Positions 45,099 through 55,581 of a DNA stretch of 64,000 bases are shown piece after piece. Position numbers and translations under genes: made by a program. Under the pieces are notes generated by a model that did not search any database, was not told the DNA's origin, and was given only the letters and a program-made list of their open reading frames with translations. Source of the stretch: Pseudomonas salomonii (lineage in GTDB: Bacteria; Pseudomonadota; Gammaproteobacteria; Pseudomonadales; Pseudomonadaceae); the NCBI RefSeq assembly GCF_900107155.1, contig NZ_FNOX01000006.1:124001-188000 (forward strand), in the 5' to 3' direction. Each line of letters opens with the position of its first letter. The first letter of the stretch is position 1.

Positions 45099-45911
45099 TC
45101 AGCTCAACTCAAGCCAGATCGGCGCATGATCCGACGGTTTTTCCAGCCCACGCAAATCGTAATCCACACCGGCATCCTTGACCCGTGGCACCAGGCCGTT
45201 GGACGCCAGGATCACGTCAATGCGCAGCCCACGCTTGGGCTCATCTTCAAACCCACGGCTGCGGTAGTCGAACCAGCTGAAGCGGTCGGCCACGTCCGGG
45301 TTCAAGTGGCGGAAGCTGTCGACCAGGCCCCAGTTTTTCAGGCGCGCCATCCACTCGCGCTCTTCCGGCAGGAAGCTGCACTTGCCGGTTTTGAGCCAGC
45401 GCTTGGCATTGTCGGCGCCGATGCCGATGTCGATATCTTCCGGCGAAATATTGATGTCGCCCATCACCACCAGCGGCTGGTCATTGCTGAACTGGCTTTC
45501 CAGCAGTTGCTGCAAATCTTCATAGAAGCGTTGTTTGGCCGGGAACTTGGTCGGGTGGTCGCGGCTTTCGCCTTGCGGGAAGTAGCCGTTCATCACGGTG
45601 ATCGACTGGCCATGCTCGTCGGCAAATGTGCCCCAGATAAAGCGACGCTGGGCGTCTTCTTCGTCGCTGGCAAACCCTTTGTGCAGGCTCAACGCCGGCT
45701 TGCGCGACAGCAGGGCCACGCCGTAATGGCCTTTTTGCCCGTGGTAGTACACGTGATAGCCAAGAGCCTGCACTTCGGCCAGCGGAAACTGGTCATCGTG
45801 CACCTTGGTTTCCTGCAGGCCGATCACGTCGGGTTGATGCTTTTCAATCAGCGCCGCCAGCTGATGGGGGCGGGCGCGCAGCCCGTTGATATTGAAGGAG
45901 ACGATTTTCAT
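45099..45911 (-). CDS. xthA: Exodeoxyribonuclease III
   Basis: The 270-residue enzyme of the EEP family has all expected motifs: [27 protein letters not shown] (metal Glu), [51 protein letters not shown] (catalytic Asp-Asn) and [10 protein letters not shown] (catalytic His). It repairs abasic sites and degrades 3' ends. A frame runs up to 46574, but [10 protein letters not shown] at 45911 is the start. It is divergent from the GNAT gene. Confidence 0.96.
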   Translation of the reverse strand: MKIVSFNINGLRARPHQLAALIEKHQPDVIGLQETKVHDDQFPLAEVQALGYHVYYHGQKGHYGVALLSRKPALSLHKGFASDEEDAQRRFIWGTFADEHGQSITVMNGYFPQGESRDHPTKFPAKQRFYEDLQQLLESQFSNDQPLVVMGDINISPEDIDIGIGADNAKRWLKTGKCSFLPEEREWMARLKNWGLVDSFRHLNPDVADRFSWFDYRSRGFEDEPKRGLRIDVILASNGLVPRVKDAGVDYDLRGLEKPSDHAPIWLELS

Positions 45912-46079
45912 GGTCGGCAGTCCAGTCTGGCAAAAGGCCGATGCTAGCCGACAAGTCCGGCGGGGGCCAGCGTGGCAGTAGGACGTATGCGCTGCTAATG
46001 TCTGGGAACGACTGGTGCTGCACAGGTTCGTACCCATAAGAACGCCATCGTTTGAGTGGCGCCCAGGGAGATTGACTGT

Positions 46080-46730
46080 ATGCCGGACACTGCCACTGCC
46101 ATTGCCGAAATTCGCCTGCTCAACAGCGGCTATTCCCGCGAGGCCCGTTCCTTGTTGTACCAGGCCTATCGGCATGAACCGACCTTTGCCTACATCTTCG
46201 AAGCCGAGCGCTCGGGGTACGAACAGCGCGTGCGTGCCACGGTGCGTGAGCTGGTCAAGCAGCATTTTTTCCAGAAGCTGCCTGCCATCGGCCTGTTCGT
46301 CAACGACCGGCTGATCGGCATCGCCCTGATTGCGCCACCGCAACGGCGCCTGGGCATTACCGAGAGTTGGGCCTGGCAGTTGCGCATGTGGCTGAGCACC
46401 GGCGTACGCGGCACTCGGCGTTACCTGGATTACCATTACGCGGTGCTGGCGTGCCTGCCGAACGAGTCGGTGCATGTGTTGCCGCTGCTGGGTATTCACC
46501 CGCAATTCCAGGGCAAACATTATGGCGAACAACTGTTGCAGGCCGTGCACAACTGGTGTGCCGAAGACCCGCATTCATCCGGTGTGGTGCTCGATACCGG
46601 CAACTCGCGTTATCTGGATTTCTACAAGCGCCAAGGCTATGAGGAAATCGGCGAAGTGGCGGTAGGACCTGTCCTGGAACATGTGTTTTTTCATCCCAAT
46701 CCCCAGGCGTTACATGTTGCAACGGCTTAA
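46080..46730 (+). CDS. GNAT family N-acetyltransferase
   Basis: The 216-residue protein has the GNAT acetyl-CoA loop in [24 protein letters not shown] (near 138-161; Q/R-x-x-G-x-G/A-like) and the C-terminal [16 protein letters not shown] motif. The ATG at 46080 has GGGAG about 9 nt upstream; the frame opens at a GTG at 46056. Its last codons run to within 64 bp of tamA. The substrate is unknown. Confidence 0.85.
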   Translation: MPDTATAIAEIRLLNSGYSREARSLLYQAYRHEPTFAYIFEAERSGYEQRVRATVRELVKQHFFQKLPAIGLFVNDRLIGIALIAPPQRRLGITESWAWQLRMWLSTGVRGTRRYLDYHYAVLACLPNESVHVLPLLGIHPQFQGKHYGEQLLQAVHNWCAEDPHSSGVVLDTGNSRYLDFYKRQGYEEIGEVAVGPVLEHVFFHPNPQALHVATA

Positions 46731-46794
46731 GACAGAATTATTCAGACTATTGCGGGTTCAAAGAATCTCCCCAGCTCGTGTAGCATCCGCGCCT

Positions 46795-48522
46795 ATGAAG
46801 TTTCCAGGAAGATTTACCAGCGGCTTGGTTCTGCTGTTCACAAGCTGCGGCGTATTTGCGCAAAGCGAATTGGACGTGCGCATCCAGCCATCAAACGACG
46901 CGTTGAAAGCCAACATCGAAGGCTATATCGGCGGGGTTGGCGATCGTGATGAAGAAGCCTTGCTACGGTTCAGCCGTGGCGCCGAGGAGCAGGCCCGCAA
47001 GGCGGCCCAGGCGCTGGGCTTTTATCAGCCGCAGATCTCCAGTGAGGTGAAGGGCGGCAAGAACCCGCGCCTGACCCTCACGGTTGACCCCGGCGAGCCG
47101 GTGCATTTGCGCAACGTGACCATTCGAGTCGACGGCCAGGCCGCGAGCCTCAAGGCGTTTCGCGTGCCCGCCAGCGACGACCTCAAATCCGGCGCAGTGC
47201 TCAACCACGGCAATTACGAAGACGCCAAACGTCTTATCCAGAACCAGGCTTCGCGCTATGGTTTTTTCAATGGGCGTTTCAGCAGCCAGAAGTTGCTGGT
47301 GGACCCGCAAGCCGGTGTGGCCGATATCGAACTCATCTACGACAGCGGCCCGCGCTACACCTTGGGCAAGGTCGGTTTTACCGGCGACACGCCGTTCGAT
47401 GAAGACCTGCTGCAACGCATGGTGCCGTTCAAAAGCGGCACGCCGTATGACTCCGAATTGATCGCCGAACTCAATCAGAACCTGCAATCGAGCGGCTTCT
47501 TCGAAGGCGTGCGCGTGGACGCCAGCCCAACCGCCTCGACCAACGATGTGATCCCGGTTGCGGTGCAACTCGACACCCGCAAGCCACGCACCATGGGCCT
47601 GGGCCTCGGTTACTCGACCGACGTCGGCCCGCGCGGCAAAGCCAACTGGACCCGCCATTGGGTCAACCCACAGGGCCACAGCTATGGCTGGGAAGCCGAA
47701 CTGTCGGCGCCACGCCAGAACGTCGGCCTGTGGTATGACATCCCGCTCGACCCGCCGCTGACCGACAAGCTGCGCTTTGCCGGCGGTTACCAGAATGAAG
47801 AAATCGCCAACACCGACACCCTGAGTAAATTGCTCACCCTCGGCCCTGAATGGCACAGCAAGTTGCCCAGCGGCTGGACGCGGGTCATTTCGCTCAAGTA
47901 CCAGCGAGAAGAATATCGCCTGGGCAATGACTCGGGCTTGAGCAACCTGGTGATGCCGGGCATCAACTATTCCTACCTGCGCAGCGATAACCGCATCGAC
48001 CCGCACAATGGCTATCGCCTGATGTTCGACGCCAAGGTCGCCAAGGAAGGGCTCGGCTCCGACACCAACTTGCTGTACGGCACCGCCACCATCAAGGGCC
48101 TGACTACTTTGTGGGACAACCACCGTTTCCTCGGCCGTGCGCAGTTCGGCGGCAGTGCCACCAACGGCTACAAGTCGGTGCCGCCGTCGCTGCGCTTCTT
48201 TGCCGGTGGTGACCAGAGTGTGCGCGGCTACGAGTACCAGACGCTGTCACCTGAAAACGATCGCGGTGATCGCATCGGCGGGCGCTACATGGTGGCCCTG
48301 AGTGCCGAATATCAATATTCCATCGCCGAAAAATGGCGCATCGCGACCTTTATCGACCAAGGCAACTCCTTCAACACCCTGGAAATGCCCAGCCTGAAAA
48401 CCGGCGTGGGCGTGGGCGTGCGCTGGGTGTCGCCAGTGGGGCCGATTCGCCTTGACCTGGCCCATGCCCTCGAAGATCCGGGCGGCATTCGTTTGCACTT
48501 TTCCATGGGGCCTGAGCTGTGA
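46795..48522 (+). CDS. tamA: Translocation and assembly module outer-membrane protein TamA
   Basis: The 575-residue BamA-family protein has a signal peptide ending near SCGVFAQ, three POTRA domains (about 25-265) and a C-terminal 16-stranded barrel. The Omp85 motif FFAGGDQSVRGYEYQ (near 462-476) and the closing MGPEL with GVGVGVRWVSPVGPIRLDLA before it are diagnostic. With TamB it inserts outer-membrane proteins and helps carry phospholipids outward. The start at 46795 (MKFPGRFTSG) is chosen for the signal peptide. It overlaps tamB by 1 bp. Confidence 0.95.
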   Translation: MKFPGRFTSGLVLLFTSCGVFAQSELDVRIQPSNDALKANIEGYIGGVGDRDEEALLRFSRGAEEQARKAAQALGFYQPQISSEVKGGKNPRLTLTVDPGEPVHLRNVTIRVDGQAASLKAFRVPASDDLKSGAVLNHGNYEDAKRLIQNQASRYGFFNGRFSSQKLLVDPQAGVADIELIYDSGPRYTLGKVGFTGDTPFDEDLLQRMVPFKSGTPYDSELIAELNQNLQSSGFFEGVRVDASPTASTNDVIPVAVQLDTRKPRTMGLGLGYSTDVGPRGKANWTRHWVNPQGHSYGWEAELSAPRQNVGLWYDIPLDPPLTDKLRFAGGYQNEEIANTDTLSKLLTLGPEWHSKLPSGWTRVISLKYQREEYRLGNDSGLSNLVMPGINYSYLRSDNRIDPHNGYRLMFDAKVAKEGLGSDTNLLYGTATIKGLTTLWDNHRFLGRAQFGGSATNGYKSVPPSLRFFAGGDQSVRGYEYQTLSPENDRGDRIGGRYMVALSAEYQYSIAEKWRIATFIDQGNSFNTLEMPSLKTGVGVGVRWVSPVGPIRLDLAHALEDPGGIRLHFSMGPEL

Positions 48523-51500
48523 TGCGTGGTTTGAAAATAGCGGGGCTGACCCTTGTGGCGATCCTTGCGCTGGTGCTGTTGGCGCTGTGGACGGTACTCG
48601 GTACTCAAGCAGGCAGCCGTTGGGCCTTGGCCCAGGTGCCGGGGTTGAGCGTGGAGAGTTTCCAGGGGCGCCTGGGCGGCCAATGGAGCGCCGACCATCT
48701 GCTGTGGCAGCAGGACGCGAGTCGGGTAGAACTCAATGCGCCGAAGCTTGATTGGTCACCCGGCTGCCTGTTGCGCATGACCCTGTGCATCAACCAGCTG
48801 GACGTGGAGCAGGTCAGCCTGCAATTGCCGCCAAGCAATGAGCCGAGCAGTGGCCCGATCACGTTGCCGGATCTCAAGTTGCCGGTCGCCATCCAGTTGG
48901 GCGACGTTCGTGTCGGCAGCCTGTTGTTTAACGGCAGTGAAGAACTCAAGGGCCTGCAACTGGCGGCGCACTGGACGGCTGCCGGCATGCAGATCGATTC
49001 GGTGCACCTGCAACGCGATGACCTGGTGCTGGACCTCAACGGCCTGCTGCAACCCAGCGGCGACTGGCCGCTGAGCGCCACCGGCAACCTCAGCCTGCCC
49101 TATGCGCCCGGCGGCGCGCCGTGGAAAGTTGCGCTCAAGGTGGACGGCGACCTGCTCAAGACCCTCAAGCTTGACGCACAGAGCAGCGGCTACTTGCCCG
49201 CCAGGCTCAGCGGCGAGTTGCAACCTCTGGTGGAGAACCTGCCCGCGCAGTTGCACATCACGGCGGATGGCTTCAAACCCAGCGCCGATCTGCCCGACAC
49301 CTTGCAGCTCAATCAACTGGACCTCACTGCCAAGGGCGACCTGAGCAGCGGCTACCAGTTGCTCGGCCGGGCCGTACTGCCCGCAGAAAAAGGCCCGGTG
49401 GCCTTGCTGCTACAGGGCAAGGTCGACGCCAAGGGCGCACAGATCGCCGGCCTCGACCTGACTGCCGGTGACCAGCAAAGCCTCAAGCTCAGCGCCAACC
49501 TGGACTGGCAGCAAGGCTTCAGTGCCGACGCGAAAATCAACTGGCTGGATTTCCCCTGGCATCGTCTCTATCCGTTAATTGACGAGCCGCAGGTCGCCTT
49601 GCGTACGTTCAACGGTGAAGTTTCCTACAAGGACGGCAACTACCTCGGCAATCTTAAAGCCGACCTGGACGGGCCGGCAGGTAAATTCAATCTGGTCACG
49701 CCCTTCAGCGGCGACCTCAAGCAAGTGTTCCTGCCCGAGCTGAAACTGACCGCCGGGCAAGGCAAGGCCGAAGGCCACCTGAACCTGCAATTTGCCGACG
49801 GCATTGCCTGGGACACTGCGCTGGACTTGTCGGCATTGAACCCTGCGTACTGGGTTGCTGAGTTGCCGGGCACCTTGGCCGGGCCGTTGCGCAGCAAAGG
49901 CGAGTTCAAAAACCAGCAGCTTAAACTCAATGCCGACCTCGACCTCAAGGGCCATTTGCGCGGCCAGACCGCCGTACTGGCAGCCAAGGCCGAAGGCGCG
50001 GGCGAACAGTGGACCCTGGCCAACCTGGATATCCGCCTGGGCGACAACCGCATCAATGGCAGTGGCAGTTTGCAGCAACGCTTGGCCGGGCAGATCGACA
50101 TCAAACTGGCGCGCCTGGCCCAACTGTGGCCGCAGTTGCGCGGGCAAATCAACGGCCGCATGGAGGTGGCCGGTACGCTGAAGGCGCCGCAGGGCAAGCT
50201 CGATCTTAAAGGCCAGCAACTGGCGTTTGCCGACAACAAACTGCAAAGCCTCACACTCGAGGCCGCCCTCGACAACGCCCAGCGCGCGAAGATCGACCTC
50301 AAGGGCAGCGGCATTCAAGCCGGTGAAACCCAGGTCGGCACCCTGACCGCCAGCGCCCAGGGCGACATCAAGAGCCAGAAGGTGCAACTCGATCTGGCCG
50401 GGCCGCTGGTCAAACTCGCCCTGGCCCTGGATGGCAACCTCGACAAAGGTAACTGGCGTGGGCGCCTGGCCAGCGGTGATGTGCAGGCCGGCGGCCAGGA
50501 TTGGAGGCTGCAAGCGCCGGCGAAAATCGAACGCCTGGCCGACGGTAAGCTGACCTTTGCCGCGCACTGCTGGGTGTCTGGCGGTTCCAGCCTGTGCGGC
50601 GAAGACCAGCGTCTGATGCCCGAACCCAAGCTGCGCTACCACCTCAAGCAATTCCCGATCGACAGCCTGGCGGCCTTCTTGCCCAAGGATTTCGCCTGGC
50701 AGGGCAAGCTCAACGCCGATGTGCAACTCGACCTGCCCAGCAGTGGCCCTAAAGGCGTGGTCGCGGTGGATGCCAGCGGCGGCACCTTGCGCGTGAAGGA
50801 CAAAAATCAATGGGTGGATTTCCCTTACGACACCTTGAAACTGGAAACCACCCTCAACCCCAAGCGCATCGACACGCAGCTGAATTTTCGCGGTGGCAAG
50901 CTCGGCGAGTTGCTGTTGCAGGCGCAGATCAATCCGTTGCCCAAGGACAAACCGATTACCGGCACGTTCAGCCTCACTGGCCTGGACCTCGCCGTGGCGC
51001 GACCGTTTGTGCCGATGGTGGAAACCCTCAATGGCAAGCTCAACGGTAACGGCCGCATCTCGGGCGGGCTTTTGGCGCCGCAGGTCAATGGCACGGTGAA
51101 CCTGGTCGACGGTGAAGTTTCCGGCCCTGAGCTGCCGATGAGCCTTGAGGGCTTGAACGTGCAGGCGCTGATCGCCGGTGAAAGTGTGCAGCTCAACGGT
51201 GGCTGGCGCAGCGGCAAAGACGGGCAGGGCAGCCTCAAGGGCCATGTCGGCTGGGGCCAGGCCCTGGCGGTGGACCTGAGCCTGCAAGGCTCGAAATTAC
51301 CGGTCACGGTTGAGCCCTATGCCAAGCTGGAAGTGGCGCCGGACCTTAAGATCAGCCTCAAGGACGACAAGCTGGCGATTGCCGGCAAGGTGCACATCCC
51401 GCGCGGCGATATCACCGTGCGCGAACTGCCGCCGTCGACGGTCAAGGTCTCGGATGACACGGTGATCGTCGGCAGCCAGACCGAGGAAGGCAAGCCGCCG

Positions 51501-52205
51501 ATGGCGATGGCCATGGACATCGACGTCGAGGTGGGTGAAGACCAGCTTAACTTTGCCGGCTTTGGCCTGACTGCCAAGGTTCAGGGGCATGTGCATATTG
51601 GCGACAACATGGACACCCGTGGTGAGCTGTGGCTCAACGACGGCCGCTACCGTGCCTACGGGCAGCGCCTCAATGTGCGGCGTGCGCGGCTGTTGTTTGC
51701 CGGGCCCCTGGATCAGCCGTTCCTGGATATCGAAGCGACACGGGTGGTCGTTGAGGATTCAAGGACTGTGACTGCCGGTATTCGCTTGAGCGGTAGCGCC
51801 GAGCAGCCGACCACGCAGATCTTTTCCGAGCCGTCGATGCCTCAGGAAGATGCGTTGTCGTACCTGGTGCTGGGGCGTTCGCGCAACAACACGGGTGAAG
51901 ACAACAATATGCTCGCTGAGGCTGCCCTGGGCCTGGGGCTTATGGGCAGTGCGGGGGTGACTTCGGATATTGCCAACAAGCTGGGGATTCAGGATTTCGA
52001 CCTTGATACCCAGGGCACCGGGAACAAGACCGCAGTGGTGGCCAGCGGCAAAATTACCGAGAAACTCAGTTTGCGTTATGGGGTTGGGGTGTTTGAGCCG
52101 GCCAATACCATTGCCTTGCGTTACTTGCTGAGCAAGAAGGTGTACCTGGAGGTGGCCAGTGGTGTGGCCAGTTCTTTGGATATCTTCTACAAACGGGATT
52201 TCTAA
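48522..52205 (+). CDS. tamB: Translocation and assembly module inner-membrane protein TamB
   Basis: The 1227-residue protein has an N-terminal signal anchor (KIAGLTLVAILALVLLALWTVL), then a very long repetitive beta-strand stretch (AsmA-like groove) spanning the periplasm. The C-terminal DUF490 domain (about 850-1227) holds VGEDQLNFAGFGLTAKVQGHVHI and DALSYLVLGRSRNN. The final residues YKRDF are typical of the family. It partners TamA and forms a lipid-conducting bridge to the outer membrane. The ATG at 48522 overlaps the tamA stop. Confidence 0.95.
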   Translation: MRGLKIAGLTLVAILALVLLALWTVLGTQAGSRWALAQVPGLSVESFQGRLGGQWSADHLLWQQDASRVELNAPKLDWSPGCLLRMTLCINQLDVEQVSLQLPPSNEPSSGPITLPDLKLPVAIQLGDVRVGSLLFNGSEELKGLQLAAHWTAAGMQIDSVHLQRDDLVLDLNGLLQPSGDWPLSATGNLSLPYAPGGAPWKVALKVDGDLLKTLKLDAQSSGYLPARLSGELQPLVENLPAQLHITADGFKPSADLPDTLQLNQLDLTAKGDLSSGYQLLGRAVLPAEKGPVALLLQGKVDAKGAQIAGLDLTAGDQQSLKLSANLDWQQGFSADAKINWLDFPWHRLYPLIDEPQVALRTFNGEVSYKDGNYLGNLKADLDGPAGKFNLVTPFSGDLKQVFLPELKLTAGQGKAEGHLNLQFADGIAWDTALDLSALNPAYWVAELPGTLAGPLRSKGEFKNQQLKLNADLDLKGHLRGQTAVLAAKAEGAGEQWTLANLDIRLGDNRINGSGSLQQRLAGQIDIKLARLAQLWPQLRGQINGRMEVAGTLKAPQGKLDLKGQQLAFADNKLQSLTLEAALDNAQRAKIDLKGSGIQAGETQVGTLTASAQGDIKSQKVQLDLAGPLVKLALALDGNLDKGNWRGRLASGDVQAGGQDWRLQAPAKIERLADGKLTFAAHCWVSGGSSLCGEDQRLMPEPKLRYHLKQFPIDSLAAFLPKDFAWQGKLNADVQLDLPSSGPKGVVAVDASGGTLRVKDKNQWVDFPYDTLKLETTLNPKRIDTQLNFRGGKLGELLLQAQINPLPKDKPITGTFSLTGLDLAVARPFVPMVETLNGKLNGNGRISGGLLAPQVNGTVNLVDGEVSGPELPMSLEGLNVQALIAGESVQLNGGWRSGKDGQGSLKGHVGWGQALAVDLSLQGSKLPVTVEPYAKLEVAPDLKISLKDDKLAIAGKVHIPRGDITVRELPPSTVKVSDDTVIVGSQTEEGKPPMAMAMDIDVEVGEDQLNFAGFGLTAKVQGHVHIGDNMDTRGELWLNDGRYRAYGQRLNVRRARLLFAGPLDQPFLDIEATRVVVEDSRTVTAGIRLSGSAEQPTTQIFSEPSMPQEDALSYLVLGRSRNNTGEDNNMLAEAALGLGLMGSAGVTSDIANKLGIQDFDLDTQGTGNKTAVVASGKITEKLSLRYGVGVFEPANTIALRYLLSKKVYLEVASGVASSLDIFYKRDF

Positions 52206-52222
52206 ACCCCGTACTCGTTAAA

Positions 52223-52313
52223 ACTGTGGGAGCTGGCTTGCCTGCGATGCAAACACCTCGGTACATGAGGTACACCGAGTTGATGCCATCGCAGGCAAGC
52301 CAGCTCCCACAGT
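52223..52313. repeat. REPIN (GTGGGAGCTGGCTTGCCTGCGAT type)
   Basis: Inverted arms ACTGTGGGAGCTGGCTTGCC and complement around a core that holds its own dyad (CTCGGTAC ... GTACACCGAG). It follows the tamB stop and belongs to the same class as 44987-45077. Confidence 0.92.
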
Positions 52314-52369
52314 TGTTTGTATTCCAAGCCCGCCTGTCGCGAAATTACCAAGCAAGCTAATAATTCCAT

Positions 52370-52425
52370 TTGACATTCGCTGCCTAAGCAGTAACATCTT
52401 GTCATACATTCACTGCCTAGGCAGT
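52370..52425 (+). promoter_or_regulatory. Promoter with two MarR-type operators
   Basis: TTGACA (52370-52375), 16 bp, TAACAT (52392-52397) form a good sigma-70 promoter. Palindrome CTGCCTAAGCAG (52380-52391) sits in the spacer and perfect palindrome ACTGCCTAGGCAGT (52412-52425) just after the start region; centres are 33 bp apart, about three helical turns. This predicts autorepression by the MarR protein encoded next. Confidence 0.8.
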
Positions 52426-52441
52426 AATAAGGTGACTTTCG

Positions 52442-52915
52442 ATGACCCACTTTACCCCTGACAGCTTTCGCAACTGCCACCTGGGCCTATTGCTGGGCCG
52501 GGCGGCGTTGCTCAAGGACCGCATTATCGACACCCATATGGAACCCCACGGCGTCACCGCCGCGCAGTTCAAGGTGTTGATCATCATTGCTCAGTTCGAC
52601 GTCGACACCCCGGCGGAGCTGTGTCGCCACCTGTCCCTGGACAGCGGTTCCATGACCCGCATGCTCGACCGTCTGGAGCAAAAGGGCCTGCTGGCGCGCA
52701 AGCGTTCCGAGCAGGACCGCCGCCAGGTGCAGTTGGTGCTCACCGAAGACGGCCAGCGCCTGGCCGACATGTTGCCGCACATCGGCGCGCAGTCGATGAA
52801 TGAACTGGCCGGGGCCCTGGAGCCTGGTGAGTTGGAAACCCTGGAAAGAATCCTCAAGAAAATTCTGGTAGCTGCCGGTGACGCCATCGTCATCCAGCGG
52901 GTAGGTAATCAATGA
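52442..52915 (+). CDS. MarR family repressor of the efflux operon
   Basis: The 157-residue winged-helix protein has the MarR core (residues 25-140; TPAELCRHLSLDSGSMTRMLDRLEQKGLLARKRSEQDRRQVQLVLT), with the DxRxxxLxLT wing reading QDRRQVQLVLT. It would bind the two palindromes before its own gene and release on binding a phenolic or other toxic ligand, turning on the pump. AAGG precedes the ATG. It overlaps the outer-membrane factor gene by 4 bp. Confidence 0.92.
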   Translation: MTHFTPDSFRNCHLGLLLGRAALLKDRIIDTHMEPHGVTAAQFKVLIIIAQFDVDTPAELCRHLSLDSGSMTRMLDRLEQKGLLARKRSEQDRRQVQLVLTEDGQRLADMLPHIGAQSMNELAGALEPGELETLERILKKILVAAGDAIVIQRVGNQ

Positions 52916-54369
52916 AAACGCGTGCACTCAGCCTGGTGCTGGTGGCGATGAGTATGGCCGGTTGTGCCAATTTCAGCGGCCTCGACACTCAGGGCCAACG
53001 TCTCGACGCCAACACGTTGCAAACCGGCAAATCCTTGAGCGGCGTGACCCTGTCCACGGCCGCCTGGCCGACCGCCGACTGGTGGAAAAGCCTCGGCGAT
53101 CCGCAGCTCGATGGCCTGATCCATGAAGCCCTGCAAAACAGCCCCGATATGCAAGTGGCCAGCGCCCGTGCCCACCAGGCCGAAGCCGCTGCCTATGCCG
53201 CCGATGCCGAACGCATGCCCACCCTGGATGCCAGTGCCGGCGTGAGCCGTTCGCGCCTGGCCAAGGACCAGGACCCGCGCGGGCAGGGCGACGCCTATGC
53301 CACCGTGCGCAACATCGGCGCCAGCTTCAACTACAACTTCGACCTCTGGGGCGGCCAGCGCGCCGCCTGGGAAGCCGCGTTGGGCCAGGCGCGTGCCGCC
53401 GAAGTCGACCAACAAGCCGCACGCCTGACTTTGGCCGCCAACGTGGCCAAGGCCTACAGCGACTTGGGCCAGGCGCATATCGTGCGTGACCTGGCCAATG
53501 ACGACCTCAAACGCACCCGCCAGATGCTCGACCTGAGCAAACGTCGCCTCAACTCCGGCATCGACAGCGAGTACCAGTACCAGCAGACCGAAAGCCTGGA
53601 AGCCAGCTCCCAGTCGCAATTGATCGATGCCGAAAAACAACTGCAAAGCGCCAAAATCGCCCTGGCGGTATTGCTCGGCAAAGGCCCGGACCGTGGCGGC
53701 GAGCTGAGCCGGCCGAATGTGCTGAAACCCAGCGCCGTCGCCGTGCCTTCAGTCTTGCCCGCCGAATTGCTGGGCCGCCGCCCGGACCTGATCGCCGCAC
53801 GCTGGCGCGTCGAAGCTGCGAGCAAAAACGTGGCCGCGAGCAAAACCCGCTTCTACCCCAACCTCAATCTCAGTGCGAGCGCCGGGGCCGAGTCGTTGCT
53901 CGGTGATGCGATGTTTGGCTCCGCCAGCCGGTTCTTCAGCATTGCGCCGACGATTTCGTTGCCGATCTTCGATGGCGGCCGTTTGCGTGCCGACCTCGAT
54001 GCCCGCGACGCTGATTACGATCTGGCCGTGGCCCAGTACAACAAAACCCTGGTGCAAGCCTTGGGCGATATCGGCAACACCCTGATGCAACTGCGTGAAA
54101 CCGGCCGGCAGATCCAGGCGCAGCAGCACGCCGCGGACATTGCCCAGCAGTCTTACGACACCGGCGTGCAGCGTTACAGCTCCGGCATCGGTAACTACCT
54201 GGATGTGCTCAGCATCGAGCAGCAATTGCTGCAGGCCCAGCGCCAGCTGGCGACCCTGAATGCGGCGCAGATCGACCTGTCGATTCAATTGATGCAAGCC
54301 CTGGGTGGCGGATTCAACGCCGATAACGTGGCCGCGACCACGACCAGTCCCGCCACCCGTACGGAATAA
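52912..54369 (+). CDS. Outer-membrane efflux lipoprotein (NodT/OprM family)
   Basis: The 485-residue protein has a lipoprotein signal with lipobox SMAGC (Cys18) and the two TolC/OMF repeats. Features: WPTADWWKSLGDPQLDGLI near 45, the coiled-coil segments rich in Ala and Gln, LLGRRPDLIAARWRVEAAS near 285 and FFSIAPTISLPIFDGGRLRADL near 340. It is the outer channel of the tripartite pump that follows. Overlap of 4 bp with marR and a 15-bp gap to emrA show one operon. Confidence 0.94.
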   Translation: MKTRALSLVLVAMSMAGCANFSGLDTQGQRLDANTLQTGKSLSGVTLSTAAWPTADWWKSLGDPQLDGLIHEALQNSPDMQVASARAHQAEAAAYAADAERMPTLDASAGVSRSRLAKDQDPRGQGDAYATVRNIGASFNYNFDLWGGQRAAWEAALGQARAAEVDQQAARLTLAANVAKAYSDLGQAHIVRDLANDDLKRTRQMLDLSKRRLNSGIDSEYQYQQTESLEASSQSQLIDAEKQLQSAKIALAVLLGKGPDRGGELSRPNVLKPSAVAVPSVLPAELLGRRPDLIAARWRVEAASKNVAASKTRFYPNLNLSASAGAESLLGDAMFGSASRFFSIAPTISLPIFDGGRLRADLDARDADYDLAVAQYNKTLVQALGDIGNTLMQLRETGRQIQAQQHAADIAQQSYDTGVQRYSSGIGNYLDVLSIEQQLLQAQRQLATLNAAQIDLSIQLMQALGGGFNADNVAATTTSPATRTE

Positions 54370-54384
54370 TTTGAGGTATTTGTC

Positions 54385-55581
54385 ATGGCCACTGCCGAAA
54401 ACAGCAACGCAACTGAAAAACCCGATAACAACCCGCGCAAACGCAAAGTCATGCTGATCGGCCTGGCGCTGATCGTCATTCTTGGCGTGGTCGGCGTGTG
54501 GGGCTGGTATGAGTTCTACGGGCGCTTCAATGAAAGCACCGACGACGCCTATGTGAACGGCAACGTGGTGGAAATCACCCCGTTGGTCACCGGCACTGTG
54601 GTCAGCATCGGCGCCGACGACGGCGACCTGGTTCACGAAGGCCAGGTACTGATCAACTTCGACCCGAATGACGCCGCCGTCGGCCTGCAAAGTGCCCAGG
54701 CCAACCTGGCCCGCACCGTGCGCCAGGTGCGTGGTTTGTACAGCAACGTCGACGGCATGAAAGCCCAGGTCAACGCACAGAAAGCTGACGTGCAAACCGC
54801 CCAGGACAACTTCAACCGCCGCAAGACGCTGGCCCAGGGTGGCGCGATCTCACAGGAAGAGTTGTCTCACGCCCGTGACAGCCTGACCGCCGCCAGGAAC
54901 GCCCTGACCAACCTTGAGCAGCAACTGAAAACCACCAATGCCTTGGTGGATGACACCGTAATTTCGTCCCACCCGGACGTGCAAGCCGCCGCCGCCCAGT
55001 TGCGTCAGGCCTACCTGACCAACGCGCGCAGCACCTTGATCGCACCGGTCACCGGCTACGTGGCCAAGCGCACTGTGCAACTGGGCCAGCGCGTACAGCC
55101 TGGCACCGCGTTGATGGCGGTGATCCCGCTGGACCAGCTGTGGATCGACGCCAACTTCAAGGAAACCCAGCTGCGTGATATGCGCATCGGCCAGCCGGTG
55201 GACATCGAAGCGGATATCTACGGCAGCGACGTGAAATATACCGGCACCGTCGACAGCCTCGGCGCCGGCACCGGCAGTGCCTTTGCCCTGCTGCCTGCGC
55301 AGAACGCCACCGGTAACTGGATCAAGATCGTGCAGCGGGTGCCGGTGCGCATCCATATCAACGCCGAGGAGCTGGCCAAGAACCCGCTGCGGGTGGGCTT
55401 GAGCACCGTGGTCAACGTCAACCTGCACGACCAAAGCGGCCCGGTGCTGGCGCAACAGGCGCCGCAAAAGGCCTCGTTCACCACCAACGTGTACGACCGC
55501 CAACTGGCCGAAGCCGATGCCATGATCAGCCAATTGATCCATGACAACAGCCTCGCCGCACCCAAGGCTGTGCAACGCTGA
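54385..55581 (+). CDS. EmrA-type membrane-fusion protein
   Basis: The 398-residue periplasmic adaptor has one N-terminal membrane helix (KVMLIGLALIVILGVVGVWGWY), a lipoyl-like half motif (STDDAYVNGNVVEITPLVTGTV), a long coiled-coil hairpin (about 95-210) and a barrel part (LIAPVTGYVAKRTVQLGQRVQPG). It links the MFS pump to the outer-membrane channel. It overlaps the following pump gene by one base. Confidence 0.94.
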   Translation: MATAENSNATEKPDNNPRKRKVMLIGLALIVILGVVGVWGWYEFYGRFNESTDDAYVNGNVVEITPLVTGTVVSIGADDGDLVHEGQVLINFDPNDAAVGLQSAQANLARTVRQVRGLYSNVDGMKAQVNAQKADVQTAQDNFNRRKTLAQGGAISQEELSHARDSLTAARNALTNLEQQLKTTNALVDDTVISSHPDVQAAAAQLRQAYLTNARSTLIAPVTGYVAKRTVQLGQRVQPGTALMAVIPLDQLWIDANFKETQLRDMRIGQPVDIEADIYGSDVKYTGTVDSLGAGTGSAFALLPAQNATGNWIKIVQRVPVRIHINAEELAKNPLRVGLSTVVNVNLHDQSGPVLAQQAPQKASFTTNVYDRQLAEADAMISQLIHDNSLAAPKAVQR